64,000 nucleotides of DNA from Mycolicibacterium gilvum (GTDB taxonomy: Bacteria; Actinomycetota; Actinomycetes; Mycobacteriales; Mycobacteriaceae), in the NCBI RefSeq assembly GCF_900454025.1, contig NZ_UGQM01000001.1, forward strand, positions 2,790,001 to 2,854,000, read 5' to 3'. Within the stretch, counting starts at the first letter, position 1, and each line of letters begins with the position of its first letter. Shown in pieces: positions 12,892 through 26,264 of the stretch. A model generated the notes under the pieces. The model did no database searches, was not told the DNA's origin, and saw only the letters and a list, made by a program, of their open reading frames with translations. The position numbers were made by a program, and so were the translations under genes.

Positions 12892-15410
12892 CGACGACGG
12901 TACTGGCCTACATCCCGAGTCCACCTCAGGGCGTTTGGTACCTCGGCCCGTTCCCGCTCCGCGCCTACGCGCTGTGCATCATCGTCGGCATCGTCGCCGC
13001 ACTGGTGATCGGCGACCGCCGCTGGGTCGCACGTGGCGGGGAACCCGGCGTCATCTACGACATCGCGTTGTGGGCGGTGCCTTTCGGCCTCATCGGCGGC
13101 CGGCTCTACCACGTCATCACGGACTGGCCCACCTACTTCGGTGAGGGTGGCGCCGGTCCCGCTGCGGCCCTGCGGATCTGGGACGGCGGACTCGGCATCT
13201 GGGGAGCGGTCGCGCTCGGCGCCGTCGGCGCCTGGATCGCGTGTCGCCGCCGGGGGATACCGCTGCCTGCTTTCGGGGACGCGATCGCCCCGGGAATCGT
13301 TCTGGCCCAGGCCATCGGCCGGCTCGGCAACTACTTCAACCAGGAACTCTACGGCCGGGAGACCACTGTCCCGTGGGGTCTGGAGATCTACGAGCGTCGC
13401 AATTCCGCGGGCGTGCTCGACTCCCTCAACGGCATCTCGACCGGTGAGTTGATCGGGGTCGTTCACCCGACGTTCCTGTACGAGTTGCTGTGGAACCTGC
13501 TGGTTTTCGCGGTGCTGATCCTGGTGGATCGTCGGTTCAAGATCGGTCACGGCCGGTTGTTCGCGCTGTATGTCGCGGGCTACTGCGCGGGACGTTTCTG
13601 GATTGAGCTGATGCGCAGTGACACGGCGACGCTGCTGGCCGGAATTCGGGTCAACACCTTCACGGCCACCTTCGTGTTCGTCGCCGCCGTGGTCTACGTC
13701 ATCGTGGCGCCGAAGGGCAGGGAAGCTCCCGAGTCGCTGCGCGGAAATCAGGACGCCGAGTCCGACGTCGAGGACCTCGCCAAAGATGTGGCTCTGGCAT
13801 CCGCGGTCGGAGTCGTCGCAGCAGCGACGGTCGCCGGCGAGGATGAGAAGCGGGATGGCGGCGGATCGCCGCCCGGTGGGCTGGGTTCGGTCGAAGGCGA
13901 TGAAGCGCTGGAAGCGGCCGGGGGTGCATCGGCCGCCAATGAGTCCGCCGTCGAAGGGGCGGCCGACGCGGCGGACCTCGTCGCATTGCTCGAAGCCTCG
14001 GAGGATGTCGAGGTCGCGGACGGCGCAGTCGAACCCCAAGAAGTCGACGCACCTCCGGTACCCGATGAGGCCGGTGGTCTCGGCGCGGTCGAAGGTGAGG
14101 AGGCGGCCGAAGCTGCCGCCGGCGCCGGTGCTGCCCGCGCGTCGGTATCAGATGATGCGGAGGCGTTGACCGACGCCGATGCCGATGCCGATGCCGAAAC
14201 CGCGGCCGTCGAGGATGCGCCGGAGGTTCACGAGGCTGCGGTCGAGGGTGAGGCCGAGGCTGAGGAGCTGGCTGCTGAGGCTGAGGTTGCCGAAGTTGAT
14301 GCGGACGCTTTGACCGACGTCGATGCCGAGACCGAGGCTGCGGGTCTGGGTTCGGTCGATGGCGATGAGGTGGCTGCGGCCGTCGAGGATGCGCCGGAGG
14401 TTCACGAGGCTGCGGTCGAGGGTGAGGCCGAGGCCGAGGAGCTGGCTGCTGAGGCAGAGGTTGAGGCCGTCGCCGCTGAGGTTGCCGAAGTTGATGCCGA
14501 CGCTTTGAACGACGCCGACGACGATGTGGATGCCGAGACCGAGGCTGCGGTCGAAGGTGAGGCCGAGGCCGAAGAACTGGCTCCCGAGGCTGACGCGGAA
14601 GCTCAAGTGGCCGCCGAGGTTGCCGAGGTTGATGCGGAGACTTTGACCGGCGCCGACGAAGATGTGGACGCCGAGGCCTTGACCGATGCCGACGCCGAGG
14701 CTGCGGGTCTGGGTTCGGTGGATGGTGATGAGGTGGCTGCGGCGGTTGAGGATGCGCCGGAGGTTCACGAGGCTGCGGTCGAAGGTGAGGCCGAAGCCGA
14801 GGAGCTGGCTGCCGATGCTGACGCTGAGGCTTTGAACGACGCCGACGCCGAGGCCGAGGCTTTGACCGACGCCGAGACCGAGGCTGCGGGTGTGGGTTCG
14901 GTGGATGGTGATGAGGTGGCTGCGGCGGTTGAGGATGCGCCGGAGGTTCATGAGGCTGCGGTCGAAGGTGAGGCCGAGGCTGAAGAACTGGCTGCCGATG
15001 CTGACGCTGAGGCCGTCGCTGAGGTTGCCGAGATTGATGCTGAGGCTTTGAACGACGCCGACGCCGACGCCGACGCCGATGCCGATGCCGACGCCGATAC
15101 CGACGCCGATACCGATGCCGAGACCGAGGCTGCTGGTCTGGGCTCGATGGATGGTGATGAGGTGGCCGCGGCGGTTGAGGATGCGCCGGAGGCTCACGAG
15201 GCTGTCGAGGGTGTTGCCGAAGTTGATGCTGAGGCGTTGACCGATGCTGAGCCGGAGGAGTCGGACGCCGAGGGCGAACCCGAAGGCCCGGCGTTGCCGA
15301 CGTCTGAACATTCTCCTTACACGGTGGTCACCGAGTCGTCGTCTGAGCCTGCTCAGTCGGGACCCGCAGGCCTTGTGCGCCAATGGATTCGTCGGCGCCG
15401 TAACCGCTGA
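12888..15410 (+). CDS. lgt: Prolipoprotein diacylglyceryl transferase with long acidic repeat tail
   Basis: Lgt transfers diacylglycerol from phosphatidylglycerol to the lipobox cysteine of prelipoproteins in the plasma membrane. Residues 1 to about 275 are the polytopic enzyme, including the Lgt signature [13 protein letters not shown] (about residue 144) and a last helix near residues 260-275. The remaining roughly 560 residues are soluble and almost wholly Ala/Glu/Asp/Val. They hold five copies of [15 protein letters not shown] modules and a (DA)n run, and end in a basic QWIRRRRNR. At 840 aa it is far longer than M. tuberculosis Lgt (468 aa), which also has a C-terminal extension. The tail probably lies on the cytoplasmic side (inference). 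GTG start overlaps the trpA stop. Confidence 0.95.
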   Translation: MTTTVLAYIPSPPQGVWYLGPFPLRAYALCIIVGIVAALVIGDRRWVARGGEPGVIYDIALWAVPFGLIGGRLYHVITDWPTYFGEGGAGPAAALRIWDGGLGIWGAVALGAVGAWIACRRRGIPLPAFGDAIAPGIVLAQAIGRLGNYFNQELYGRETTVPWGLEIYERRNSAGVLDSLNGISTGELIGVVHPTFLYELLWNLLVFAVLILVDRRFKIGHGRLFALYVAGYCAGRFWIELMRSDTATLLAGIRVNTFTATFVFVAAVVYVIVAPKGREAPESLRGNQDAESDVEDLAKDVALASAVGVVAAATVAGEDEKRDGGGSPPGGLGSVEGDEALEAAGGASAANESAVEGAADAADLVALLEASEDVEVADGAVEPQEVDAPPVPDEAGGLGAVEGEEAAEAAAGAGAARASVSDDAEALTDADADADAETAAVEDAPEVHEAAVEGEAEAEELAAEAEVAEVDADALTDVDAETEAAGLGSVDGDEVAAAVEDAPEVHEAAVEGEAEAEELAAEAEVEAVAAEVAEVDADALNDADDDVDAETEAAVEGEAEAEELAPEADAEAQVAAEVAEVDAETLTGADEDVDAEALTDADAEAAGLGSVDGDEVAAAVEDAPEVHEAAVEGEAEAEELAADADAEALNDADAEAEALTDAETEAAGVGSVDGDEVAAAVEDAPEVHEAAVEGEAEAEELAADADAEAVAEVAEIDAEALNDADADADADADADADTDADTDAETEAAGLGSMDGDEVAAAVEDAPEAHEAVEGVAEVDAEALTDAEPEESDAEGEPEGPALPTSEHSPYTVVTESSSEPAQSGPAGLVRQWIRRRRNR
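14208..15240 (+). repeat. Imperfect coding repeats in lgt tail
   Basis: Five copies of a module beginning VEDAPE(V/A)HEA start at nt 14208, 14382, 14745, 14928 and 15174 (Lgt residues 441, 499, 620, 681, 763). Four of the five are preceded by G(L/V)GS(V/M)DGDEVAAA. A further partial copy with [11 protein letters not shown] falls near 14550. Spacing varies (174, 363, 183 and 246 bp), always a multiple of three, so copy-number change would keep the frame. The nucleotide copies are nearly identical over tens of bases, implying recent duplication or recombination. Confidence 0.93.
15052..15126 (+). repeat. GACGCC/GATGCC hexanucleotide tandem repeat
   Basis: About twelve tandem variants of GA(C/T)(G/A)CC encode an alternating Asp-Ala/Asp-Thr run within the Lgt tail. 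The unit is in frame, so it could behave as a length-variable minisatellite. Confidence 0.9.
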
Positions 15411-15446
15411 TCCAAGTCTGCAGCCCGCACCCCGACGGACCCATTG

Positions 15447-15469
15447 TTGTCGGTAGCTTCCGGCATAAT
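15447..15469 (+). promoter_or_regulatory. RecA-NDp/PafBC-like promoter of HNH gene
   Basis: TTGTCGGTA, an 8-base spacer, then CATAAT. This matches the mycobacterial LexA-independent DNA-damage promoter consensus TTGTCRGTG-N8-TANNNT at 8 of 9 upstream bases and 5 of 6 positions of a TATAAT -10. The -10 ends 8 bases before ATG 15477, so the transcript would be leaderless or nearly so. Confidence 0.6.
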
Positions 15470-15484
15470 AGAACACATGTTCGA
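15469..15484. promoter_or_regulatory. LexA (SOS) box over the HNH start codon
   Basis: TAGAACACATGTTCGA matches the mycobacterial LexA consensus TCGAAC-N4-GTTCGA with one mismatch. It covers the predicted transcription start and the ATG at 15477, a placement suited to repression. Several 13E12/DUF222-HNH genes in M. tuberculosis are known to carry SOS boxes. Confidence 0.75.
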
Positions 15485-16901
15485 AGCGGCGGGTCCGGCA
15501 GACCTCGTGGACGCGATGACGTCTGCTGCGCGGTGCGAATCGCGCGCTGCTGCCGAGCGTCTCGCGGCCGTCGCATCGCTGTACCGCGTGCGCAAGAGCA
15601 TGTACGTCGAGGCGGGTCTGTGGCGTACCGACGTGTTCGAGGCTGTTGCCGCCGAAGTGTCGGCGGCGCAGAACATCAGCCGTTGGCGTGCCGGAAGCCA
15701 AGTACGAATGGCGGTGTCGCTGTATGAACGCCTGCCTCAGGTCGCGGAGGTGTTCTACCGGGGCGACATCGACCAGCGCATGGCGCAGCTGACCCTGTCG
15801 CGCACCGAAACCGTCGACGACGCGATCATCGCCGAGCTCGATGCGGCGTTGGCCCGACGCATCGTCAAGTGGATGCGGTTTTCGAAAGACAAGCTGAGAG
15901 ATCGCCTGGATCAGTGGGTGGCCAAATTCGACCCCGCAGGCGTGCGCGTACCTCCGGCCGCCAAAGACAACCGGTATTTCGATGTGACGCCGGACGTACC
16001 CGGCATGGCCTTCGCCGGAGGCGTGCTGACGGCACGAGATGCGGCGGCGCTGGACCAGCGCCTGGAGGCCATGGCGGACACGGTGTGCGCCAACGACCCT
16101 CGGACCTGGAACCAGCGCCGCGCCGATGCTGCCGGCGCTCTGGGCCGCGGGGAGGCGACGCTGGCCTGCCAGTGCGGCGGTGATGATTGCCCCGCCGCCG
16201 CGTTGCGTGAGTCGGCAGCCAAGGTGGTCATCCACATCCTGGCCGAGCAGGCGACGGTCGAGGGCCGCAGTGACGACCCGGGCTACCTGTCGGGTTTCGG
16301 CGTATTGCCGGCCGAGGAGGTTCGCGCGGCGGCCAGGACGGCGAAGCTGGTCCCTGTCAGCCAGCCCGGTACCGAACCCGAGACCGGGTACAAGCCGTCG
16401 GCGAAGCTACGTGACTATCTGCGCTGGCGGGATCTGACGTGCCGCTTCCCGGGTTGCGACGCCCCGGTGGAAGGCTGCGATGTCGACCACACGACGCCGT
16501 GGCCGTTCGGAGTCACCCATGCGTCGGGGACCAAGCATTACTGCAGGACACATCATTTGATCAAGACTTTCTACGGCGGACCGTCCGGCTGGCGTGATGC
16601 GCAGAGCCCCGATGGCACCGTCGTGGTGATCGCCCCGACGGGACACGTGTACAGCACCGAGGCACACGGTGCCGGTCTGTTCCCGAAGCTCGCCGAACCG
16701 ACGGCGCCGCTGCCGCCGCCGACCTCGACGCAGGAACCGTCGGACAAGTCGGCGATGATGCCGCGACGCAAGCGAACCCGCGAACAGGACCGCCGCGCCC
16801 GGATTGAGCGTGAACGGCGGCAGCGCATCGAGCTCGACGCCGAGGAAGAACGTCAGCGCCAGGCCTGGCTCGCCGAAACCCACGAACCGCCACCCTTCTG
16901 A
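15477..16901 (+). CDS. HNH endonuclease with DUF222 domain (13E12 repeat family)
   Basis: A 474-aa protein with an N-terminal DUF222 region and a C-terminal HNH nuclease motif. The motif cysteines and histidines are in CRFPGCDAPVEGCDVDHT and HYCRTHHLIKTF (about residues 325-365). A highly charged Arg/Glu tail follows. This is the large actinobacterial 13E12-like family, present in many scattered copies and probably mobile. ATG 15477 is chosen because it sits on the leaderless promoter and SOS box; a TTG at 15444 is also in frame. In M. tuberculosis no such gene lies between lgt and the next conserved gene, so it is an insertion relative to that order. The biological target is unknown. Confidence 0.9.
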   Translation: MFEAAGPADLVDAMTSAARCESRAAAERLAAVASLYRVRKSMYVEAGLWRTDVFEAVAAEVSAAQNISRWRAGSQVRMAVSLYERLPQVAEVFYRGDIDQRMAQLTLSRTETVDDAIIAELDAALARRIVKWMRFSKDKLRDRLDQWVAKFDPAGVRVPPAAKDNRYFDVTPDVPGMAFAGGVLTARDAAALDQRLEAMADTVCANDPRTWNQRRADAAGALGRGEATLACQCGGDDCPAAALRESAAKVVIHILAEQATVEGRSDDPGYLSGFGVLPAEEVRAAARTAKLVPVSQPGTEPETGYKPSAKLRDYLRWRDLTCRFPGCDAPVEGCDVDHTTPWPFGVTHASGTKHYCRTHHLIKTFYGGPSGWRDAQSPDGTVVVIAPTGHVYSTEAHGAGLFPKLAEPTAPLPPPTSTQEPSDKSAMMPRRKRTREQDRRARIERERRQRIELDAEEERQRQAWLAETHEPPPF

Positions 16902-16928
16902 AGCTTCTGTTCTGGCATTCTGGGAGGC

Positions 16929-17414
16929 ATGACCGAGCCCCCGTTCAGTGGCAACGAAGGCGCAGATAAGTATCCGCCTCCGCCGCAGCAACCGGGCTAC
17001 GTGCCGCCCGGCTCCCAGTATGTGCCGCCCCCGCCGGGTGCCTACCCCCCGTCGGGGGCTTACCCGCCACCGGTGCAGGGCGGCTACCCCGGTGGATATC
17101 CGGGCAGCTACGTCGACCCGATGGCGCCCTATGGTCGGCATCCTCTGACCGGTGAACCGCTGTCGGACAAGTCGAAGACCGTCGCCGGCCTCCTCCAACT
17201 CCTCGGCATCTTCGGCTTCCTTGGGATCGGCCGCATGTACATCGGTCAGGTCGGTTTCGGGGTCGCTCAGCTGGTCGGATGCCTGGTGCTCGGTGCCGTC
17301 ACCTGCGGTGTGGGATTCATCGTCCCCGTGATCTGGGGGATCGTCGACGCGGTCCTGATGTTCACCGACAAGGTGCGCGATCCGCAGGGGCGTCCACTGC
17401 GCGATGGCACCTAG
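16929..17414 (+). CDS. TM2 domain-containing membrane protein
   Basis: A 161-aa protein. The first 75 residues are rich in Pro, Gly and Tyr, with repeated YPP/GGYPG units. The rest is a TM2 domain: two helices (about 85-105 and 115-140) flanked by KSKTVAGLLQ and MFTDKVRDPQGRPL, with GIGRMYIGQ between. ATG 16929 has an RBS GGAGG 5 bases upstream. It overlaps the next gene by 11 bp. Such Pro-rich/TM2 proteins are common in mycobacteria and have no assigned function. Confidence 0.88.
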   Translation: MTEPPFSGNEGADKYPPPPQQPGYVPPGSQYVPPPPGAYPPSGAYPPPVQGGYPGGYPGSYVDPMAPYGRHPLTGEPLSDKSKTVAGLLQLLGIFGFLGIGRMYIGQVGFGVAQLVGCLVLGAVTCGVGFIVPVIWGIVDAVLMFTDKVRDPQGRPLRDGT

Positions 17415-17814
17415 CCCGGCGCTGAGCACCCGGACGCGGTGGGCGCTCGGGTCGGCGGCAGGCGCGGTGGGAATCGGTGCATTCGCCTACATCGGCCTCG
17501 GCGACCCGCACCGCCCGGGCTTCTTCCCGCCGTGCCCGTTTCTCGAGATGACCGGCTGGCTGTGCCCGGGGTGCGGCGGCCTGCGCATGACCCACGACCT
17601 TCTCCACGGCGACATCGCAGCCGCATTCGTGGACAACGCCTTCATCCTCATCGGAGTGCCGCTGCTGATCGTCTGGGCGTTGATCCGTCGTCGCCAGTCC
17701 CTGCGGGTGTTCACCGTGTCCGCCTTCGCTGTGATCTTCGCCGCTGTGATCGGGTGGACGATCGTCCGTAACCTACCCGGATTCCCGCTGGTCCCGACCC
17801 TTCTCACCGGGTGA
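17404..17814 (+). CDS. DUF2752 membrane protein
   Basis: A 136-aa protein with three predicted helices and the DUF2752 signature CPGCGGLRMTHDLLHGD around residue 57. The paired cysteines resemble a metal or redox motif but the function is unknown. A similar small membrane protein (Rv1616) holds this place in M. tuberculosis. ATG 17404 overlaps the TM2 gene's end by 11 bp, so the two are probably co-translated. Confidence 0.87.
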   Translation: MAPSPALSTRTRWALGSAAGAVGIGAFAYIGLGDPHRPGFFPPCPFLEMTGWLCPGCGGLRMTHDLLHGDIAAAFVDNAFILIGVPLLIVWALIRRRQSLRVFTVSAFAVIFAAVIGWTIVRNLPGFPLVPTLLTG

Positions 17815-17831
17815 TCGCCGACCTGCGCTGA

Positions 17832-17837
17832 TACACT
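17832..17837 (+). promoter_or_regulatory. Candidate -10 element for gltBD
   Basis: TACACT fits the mycobacterial TANNNT -10 pattern and lies 54 bases before the gltB ATG. A transcript starting near 17844 would have a leader of about 48 nt containing the hairpin at 17854-17883. No clear -35 is seen. Confidence 0.35.
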
Positions 17838-17853
17838 CGACCAACGGGCCGGT

Positions 17854-17883
17854 GCAGTCCCTGACGACGATATTCAGGACTGC
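17854..17883 (+). promoter_or_regulatory. Leader hairpin directly before gltB RBS
   Basis: GCAGTCC-c-TGA pairs with TCA-GGACTGC across a 9-nt loop (10 bp with one bulged C). The stem ends immediately before the Shine-Dalgarno GGAGG at 17884-17888. There is no U-run, so it is not a typical terminator. It could affect translation start or mRNA stability. Confidence 0.5.
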
Positions 17884-17891
17884 GGAGGCCC

Positions 17892-22428
<4,537 letters not shown>

Positions 22429-22436
<8 letters not shown>

Positions 22437-23937
22437 CCCGCACGGATTCCTCGAGGTGGCCAAGGTGGACGCCGCCAAACGTCCCGTCGACGAGCGGATC
22501 GGCGACTGGCGCGAGGTCTACGAAACGCAGGACCCCCACCAGCGGGCAGGTGAGGTGTCCCAGCAGGCCCGCCGGTGCATGGACTGCGGAATCCCGTTCT
22601 GCCACTCGGGAACCGCCGGATGCCCGCTGGGCAACCTGATCCCGGAGTGGAACGACCTGGTGCGGCGCGGACGATGGGATGCCGCCAGCGACCGGTTGCA
22701 CGCGACGAACAACTTCCCCGAGTTCACCGGCCGCCTGTGCCCGGCCCCGTGCGAGGCGGCCTGCGTGCTGTCGATCTCCGAAGAGCAGACCGGCGGCAGC
22801 GTCACCATCAAACGGATCGAACAGACCATCGCCGACCAGGCCTGGATGGACGGGTTGGTCGAACCCCAGCCGCCCGCCATCGCCACCGGTAGGAAGGTCG
22901 CCGTCGTCGGAAGCGGTCCCGCCGGTCTCGCGGCCGCGCAGCAACTGACCCGCGCCGGGCACGATGTCACCGTCTACGAACGGGATGACCGTATCGGCGG
23001 CCTGATGCGCTACGGCATCCCCGAGTACAAGTTGGAGAAGGACACCCTCAACCAGCGGCTCGCCCAGATGCGGGCCGAGGGAACACGATTCGTCACCGAA
23101 TGCGAGGTGGGGGTGGATCTGCCCATCGAGCAGCTCCGCGCCCAGCACGATGCGGTGGTGCTCGCCGTCGGGGCGCTGCGGGCCAGGGACAACCAAGTGG
23201 AGGGGCGCGACCTCGACGGCGTGCACCTGGCGATGGAACATCTCGTGCCCGCCAACAGGGAGTGCGAGGGAGACGGACTCAGCGAGCTCAGCGCCGCCGG
23301 CAAGCACGTCGTCATCATCGGTGGCGGCGACACGGGCGCGGACTGCCTCGGTACCGCGCACCGCCAGGGCGCCGCGTCGGTGACCCAGCTGGACTACAAC
23401 CCGGAACCCCCCGAATCGCGCGACGACACCCGTTCGCCGTGGCCGACATGGCCGATCATGCTGCGCACCAAGCTCTCACCGGCGCACGCCGAAGGCGGCC
23501 GGCGGCGCTATCAGGTCGCCGTGCAGCGCTTCCTCGGCGACGACCGCGGCAACCTGCGCGCGCTGGAGATCGCGGAGGTCAAGGTCGAGCGCGACGACTC
23601 CGGCCGCAGGCACATCGTGCCGGTCGGGGAGTCGCTGCAGATCCCGTGCGATCTGGCGCTGCTGGCCATCGGCTTCGACGGTGTCGAGCACATGCCTCTG
23701 CTCGACAAGCTGGGTCTGTCACTCAACCGGCGCGGCACCCTGGCGTGCGGTTCGGACTGGCAGACCGACGCGCCCGGCGTGTTCGTGTGTGGCGACGCAC
23801 ACCGGGGCGCGTCGCTGATCGTGTGGGCGATCGCCGAAGGGCGCAGCGCTGCCCACGCCGTCGATGCGTATCTGATGGGCGAGTCCGATCTGCCCGCCCC
23901 GGTCCGGCCGGGAGCGCTACCGCTGGCCGTCGTCTGA
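22429..23937 (+). CDS. gltD: Glutamate synthase small chain
   Basis: The FAD/NADPH-binding beta subunit (502 aa) that feeds electrons to GltB. The N-terminal 4Fe-4S cysteines are [10 protein letters not shown]...GCPLGN and [10 protein letters not shown]. The FAD Rossmann motif [12 protein letters not shown] (about residue 155) and the NADPH motif IGGGDTGAD (about residue 300) are intact. GTG 22429 overlaps the gltB 3' end by 8 bp. Confidence 0.97.
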
Positions 23938-23950
23938 ATCGATTAACGAC

Positions 23951-23956
23951 TATGCT
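23951..23956 (+). promoter_or_regulatory. Candidate -10 for leaderless pyk transcript
   Basis: TATGCT (TANNNT type) ends 8 bases before the pyk GTG at 23965, so transcription would begin at or next to the start codon. No Shine-Dalgarno sequence precedes the GTG, consistent with leaderless translation. Confidence 0.45.
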
Positions 23957-23964
23957 CAGGTGTC

Positions 23965-25383
23965 GTGACTCGACGCGGAAAAATCGTCTGTACGCTCGGC
24001 CCGGCCACCGCCTCGGACGAAGCGGTCAGGCAGTTGGTCGAGTCCGGAACGGACGTCGCGAGGCTCAACTTCAGCCACGGTGACTACCCCGACCACGAGG
24101 CCAATTACAAGCGGGTCCGGGCCGCGTCCGACGCGACCGGCCGCGCCGTCGGAATCCTCGCGGACCTGCAGGGACCGAAGATCAGACTGGGTCGGTTCGC
24201 CGACGGCCCGACCGTCTGGCGCAACGGTGAGACGATCCGGATCACCGTCGACGACTTCGAGGGCACCCACGACCGGGTGTCGACGACCTACAAGCGGCTG
24301 GCGCAGGACGCCACGCCCGGCGACCGCGTCCTCGTCGACGACGGCAACGTGGGTCTGGTCGTCGAGCACATCGACGGCAATGACGTCGTCTGCACGGTCA
24401 CCGAGGGCGGCAAGGTCAGCAACAACAAGGGCATGTCGCTGCCCGGCATGAACGTGTCGGCGCCGGCGCTGTCGGAGAAGGACATCGACGACCTGGAGTT
24501 CGCGCTGCGCCTGGGCGTCGACCTGGTGGCGCTGTCGTTCGTGCGTTCACCCGCCGACGTCGAACTCGTCCACGAGATCATGGACCGCGTCGGGCGCCGC
24601 GTCCCGGTCATCGCGAAGCTGGAGAAGCCGGAGGCGATCGACAACCTCGAGGCGATCGTGCTGGCCTTCGACGCGATCATGGTCGCCCGCGGTGACCTGG
24701 GTGTCGAGCTGCCGCTCGAAGAGGTGCCGCTGGTGCAGAAGCGTGCGATCCAGATGGCAAGGGAGAACGCCAAACCCGTCATCGTGGCCACGCAGATGCT
24801 GGAGTCGATGATCGAGAACTCGCGACCCACCCGGGCGGAGGCCTCCGACGTCGCCAACGCGGTGCTCGACGGGGCGGACGCGGTGATGCTGTCCGGGGAG
24901 ACCTCGGTGGGCAAGTTCCCGTTCGAGACGGTCCGCACGATGGCCCGCATCGTCAGCGCCGTCGAGGACAACTCGGTCGCCGTGCCTGCGCTGACCCACA
25001 CGCCACGCACCAAACGCGGGGTGATCTCCTACGCCGCGCGCGACATCGGCGAACGTCTCGACGCCAAGGCGTTGGTCGCGTTCACCCAGTCCGGCGACAC
25101 GGTGCGCCGTCTGGCCCGTCTGCACACCCCGCTGCCGGTGCTGGCGTTCACCTCGCTCCCCGAGGTGCGCAGCCAGCTGGCGCTGACGTGGGGCACCGAG
25201 ACGTTCATCGTCCCGCACATCGACACCACCGACGGGATGATCCGGCAGGTCGACCAGTCGATGCTCAACCTCGGCCGCTACAAGCGGGGCGACCTGGTGG
25301 TCATCGTCGCGGGTGCGCCTCCCGGCACAGTAGGCTCCACCAATCTGATCCACGTCCACCGCATCGGGGAGGACGACGTCTAG
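23965..25383 (+). CDS. pyk: Pyruvate kinase
   Basis: Pyruvate kinase (472 aa) transfers phosphate from PEP to ADP at the end of glycolysis. Motifs: the N-terminal KIVCTLGPAT, catalytic lysine in PVIAKLEKPEAI, metal ligands in VARGDLGVELP, and IVATQMLESM. The C-terminal effector domain is complete. GTG 23965 is the start used in mycobacterial homologues (TRRGKIVCTLGP). It is followed after 16 bp by tesB. Confidence 0.97.
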   Translation: MTRRGKIVCTLGPATASDEAVRQLVESGTDVARLNFSHGDYPDHEANYKRVRAASDATGRAVGILADLQGPKIRLGRFADGPTVWRNGETIRITVDDFEGTHDRVSTTYKRLAQDATPGDRVLVDDGNVGLVVEHIDGNDVVCTVTEGGKVSNNKGMSLPGMNVSAPALSEKDIDDLEFALRLGVDLVALSFVRSPADVELVHEIMDRVGRRVPVIAKLEKPEAIDNLEAIVLAFDAIMVARGDLGVELPLEEVPLVQKRAIQMARENAKPVIVATQMLESMIENSRPTRAEASDVANAVLDGADAVMLSGETSVGKFPFETVRTMARIVSAVEDNSVAVPALTHTPRTKRGVISYAARDIGERLDAKALVAFTQSGDTVRRLARLHTPLPVLAFTSLPEVRSQLALTWGTETFIVPHIDTTDGMIRQVDQSMLNLGRYKRGDLVVIVAGAPPGTVGSTNLIHVHRIGEDDV

Positions 25384-25399
25384 CTGGAGGAGCAACCGG

Positions 25400-26260
25400 G
25401 TGTCGCGTCACGCAGACTTCGACGAGCTGCTCGCGATCCTCCACCTCGATCGGGTCGACGAGAACACGTTCATCGGCAGGCACCCCAGCAAGAACCCGGT
25501 CCGGACGTTCGGCGGTCAGATGATGGCGCAGGCGTTCGTCGCGGCCGGCCGCAGCCTGAACCACCCGACTCCGCCCAGCGCGCTGTCGGCCCATTTCATC
25601 GCCGGCGGCGACCCGGAGCAGGATCTGGAGTTCCACGTCGTGCGGCTGCGCGACGAGCGCCGGTTCGCCAACCGCCGCGTCGACGTCATGCAGAACGGTC
25701 AGCTGCTCACGACGGTGCTGGTGTCCTATCTGGCCGGCGGCAAGGGACTCGAACACGGCGTCGAACCGCCGCAGATCGACGACCCCGAGGCGGTGCTGCC
25801 GATCGACGAGTTGCTGCGCGGCTACGAGAAGATCGTGCCGCACTTCGCCGATGCGCTGCGCCCGATCGAATGGCGTTACACCAACGATCCCGCGTGGATC
25901 ATGCGCGACAAGGGCGGCACCCTCGGCCACAACCGGGTGTGGATGACCGCTCAGGGCCCGATGCCCGACGACCAGGTCCTGCACGGCGCCGCGCTGGTGT
26001 ACTCGTCGGACACCACGGTGCTCGATTCGATCATCACCACCCACGGACTTTCCTGGGGCCACGACCGGATCTTCGCCGTCACCACCAACCACACCGTCTG
26101 GTTCCACCGCCCCATCCGGTTCGACGAGTGGGTGCTCTACTCGACGACGTCGCCGGTGGCCGCGGATTCACGGGGGCTCGGTACCGGGCACTTCTTCGAC
26201 CGGTCCGGTCAGCCGCTGGCGACCGTCGTGCAGGAAGGCATCGTCAAGCACTTCCCGTGA
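25400..26260 (+). CDS. tesB: Acyl-CoA thioesterase II
   Basis: A double hot-dog thioesterase (286 aa) that hydrolyses acyl-CoA to free acid and CoA. Recognisable features are RTFGGQMMAQAF (N-terminal hot-dog), HSLSAHFIAGGD-like ALSAHFIAGGDPEQ, and the C-terminal WFHRPIRFDEW...GHFFDRSGQ...VVQEG, which contains the expected catalytic Asp and Gln positions. A strong RBS GGAGG precedes GTG 25400. It matches tesB1 (Rv1618), which also follows pyk in M. tuberculosis. Confidence 0.95.
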   Translation: MSRHADFDELLAILHLDRVDENTFIGRHPSKNPVRTFGGQMMAQAFVAAGRSLNHPTPPSALSAHFIAGGDPEQDLEFHVVRLRDERRFANRRVDVMQNGQLLTTVLVSYLAGGKGLEHGVEPPQIDDPEAVLPIDELLRGYEKIVPHFADALRPIEWRYTNDPAWIMRDKGGTLGHNRVWMTAQGPMPDDQVLHGAALVYSSDTTVLDSIITTHGLSWGHDRIFAVTTNHTVWFHRPIRFDEWVLYSTTSPVAADSRGLGTGHFFDRSGQPLATVVQEGIVKHFP

Positions 26261-26264
26261 CGGT

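Noticed and set aside
15052..15126. CRISPR-like array appearance
   Set aside because: Hexamer tandem repeat without spacers, in frame in lgt; a coding minisatellite.
15444..15476. Earlier TTG start for the HNH gene
   Set aside because: It would place translation upstream of the apparent -10 and LexA box; the ATG at 15477 fits leaderless expression better.
14148..16235. Long minus-strand open frame (695 codons) opposite lgt tail and the HNH gene
   Set aside because: It is the antisense of the GC-rich repeats (Gly/Ile/Val/Leu run mirrors the Asp-Ala repeat) and of a well-supported HNH gene. No start context or family resemblance.
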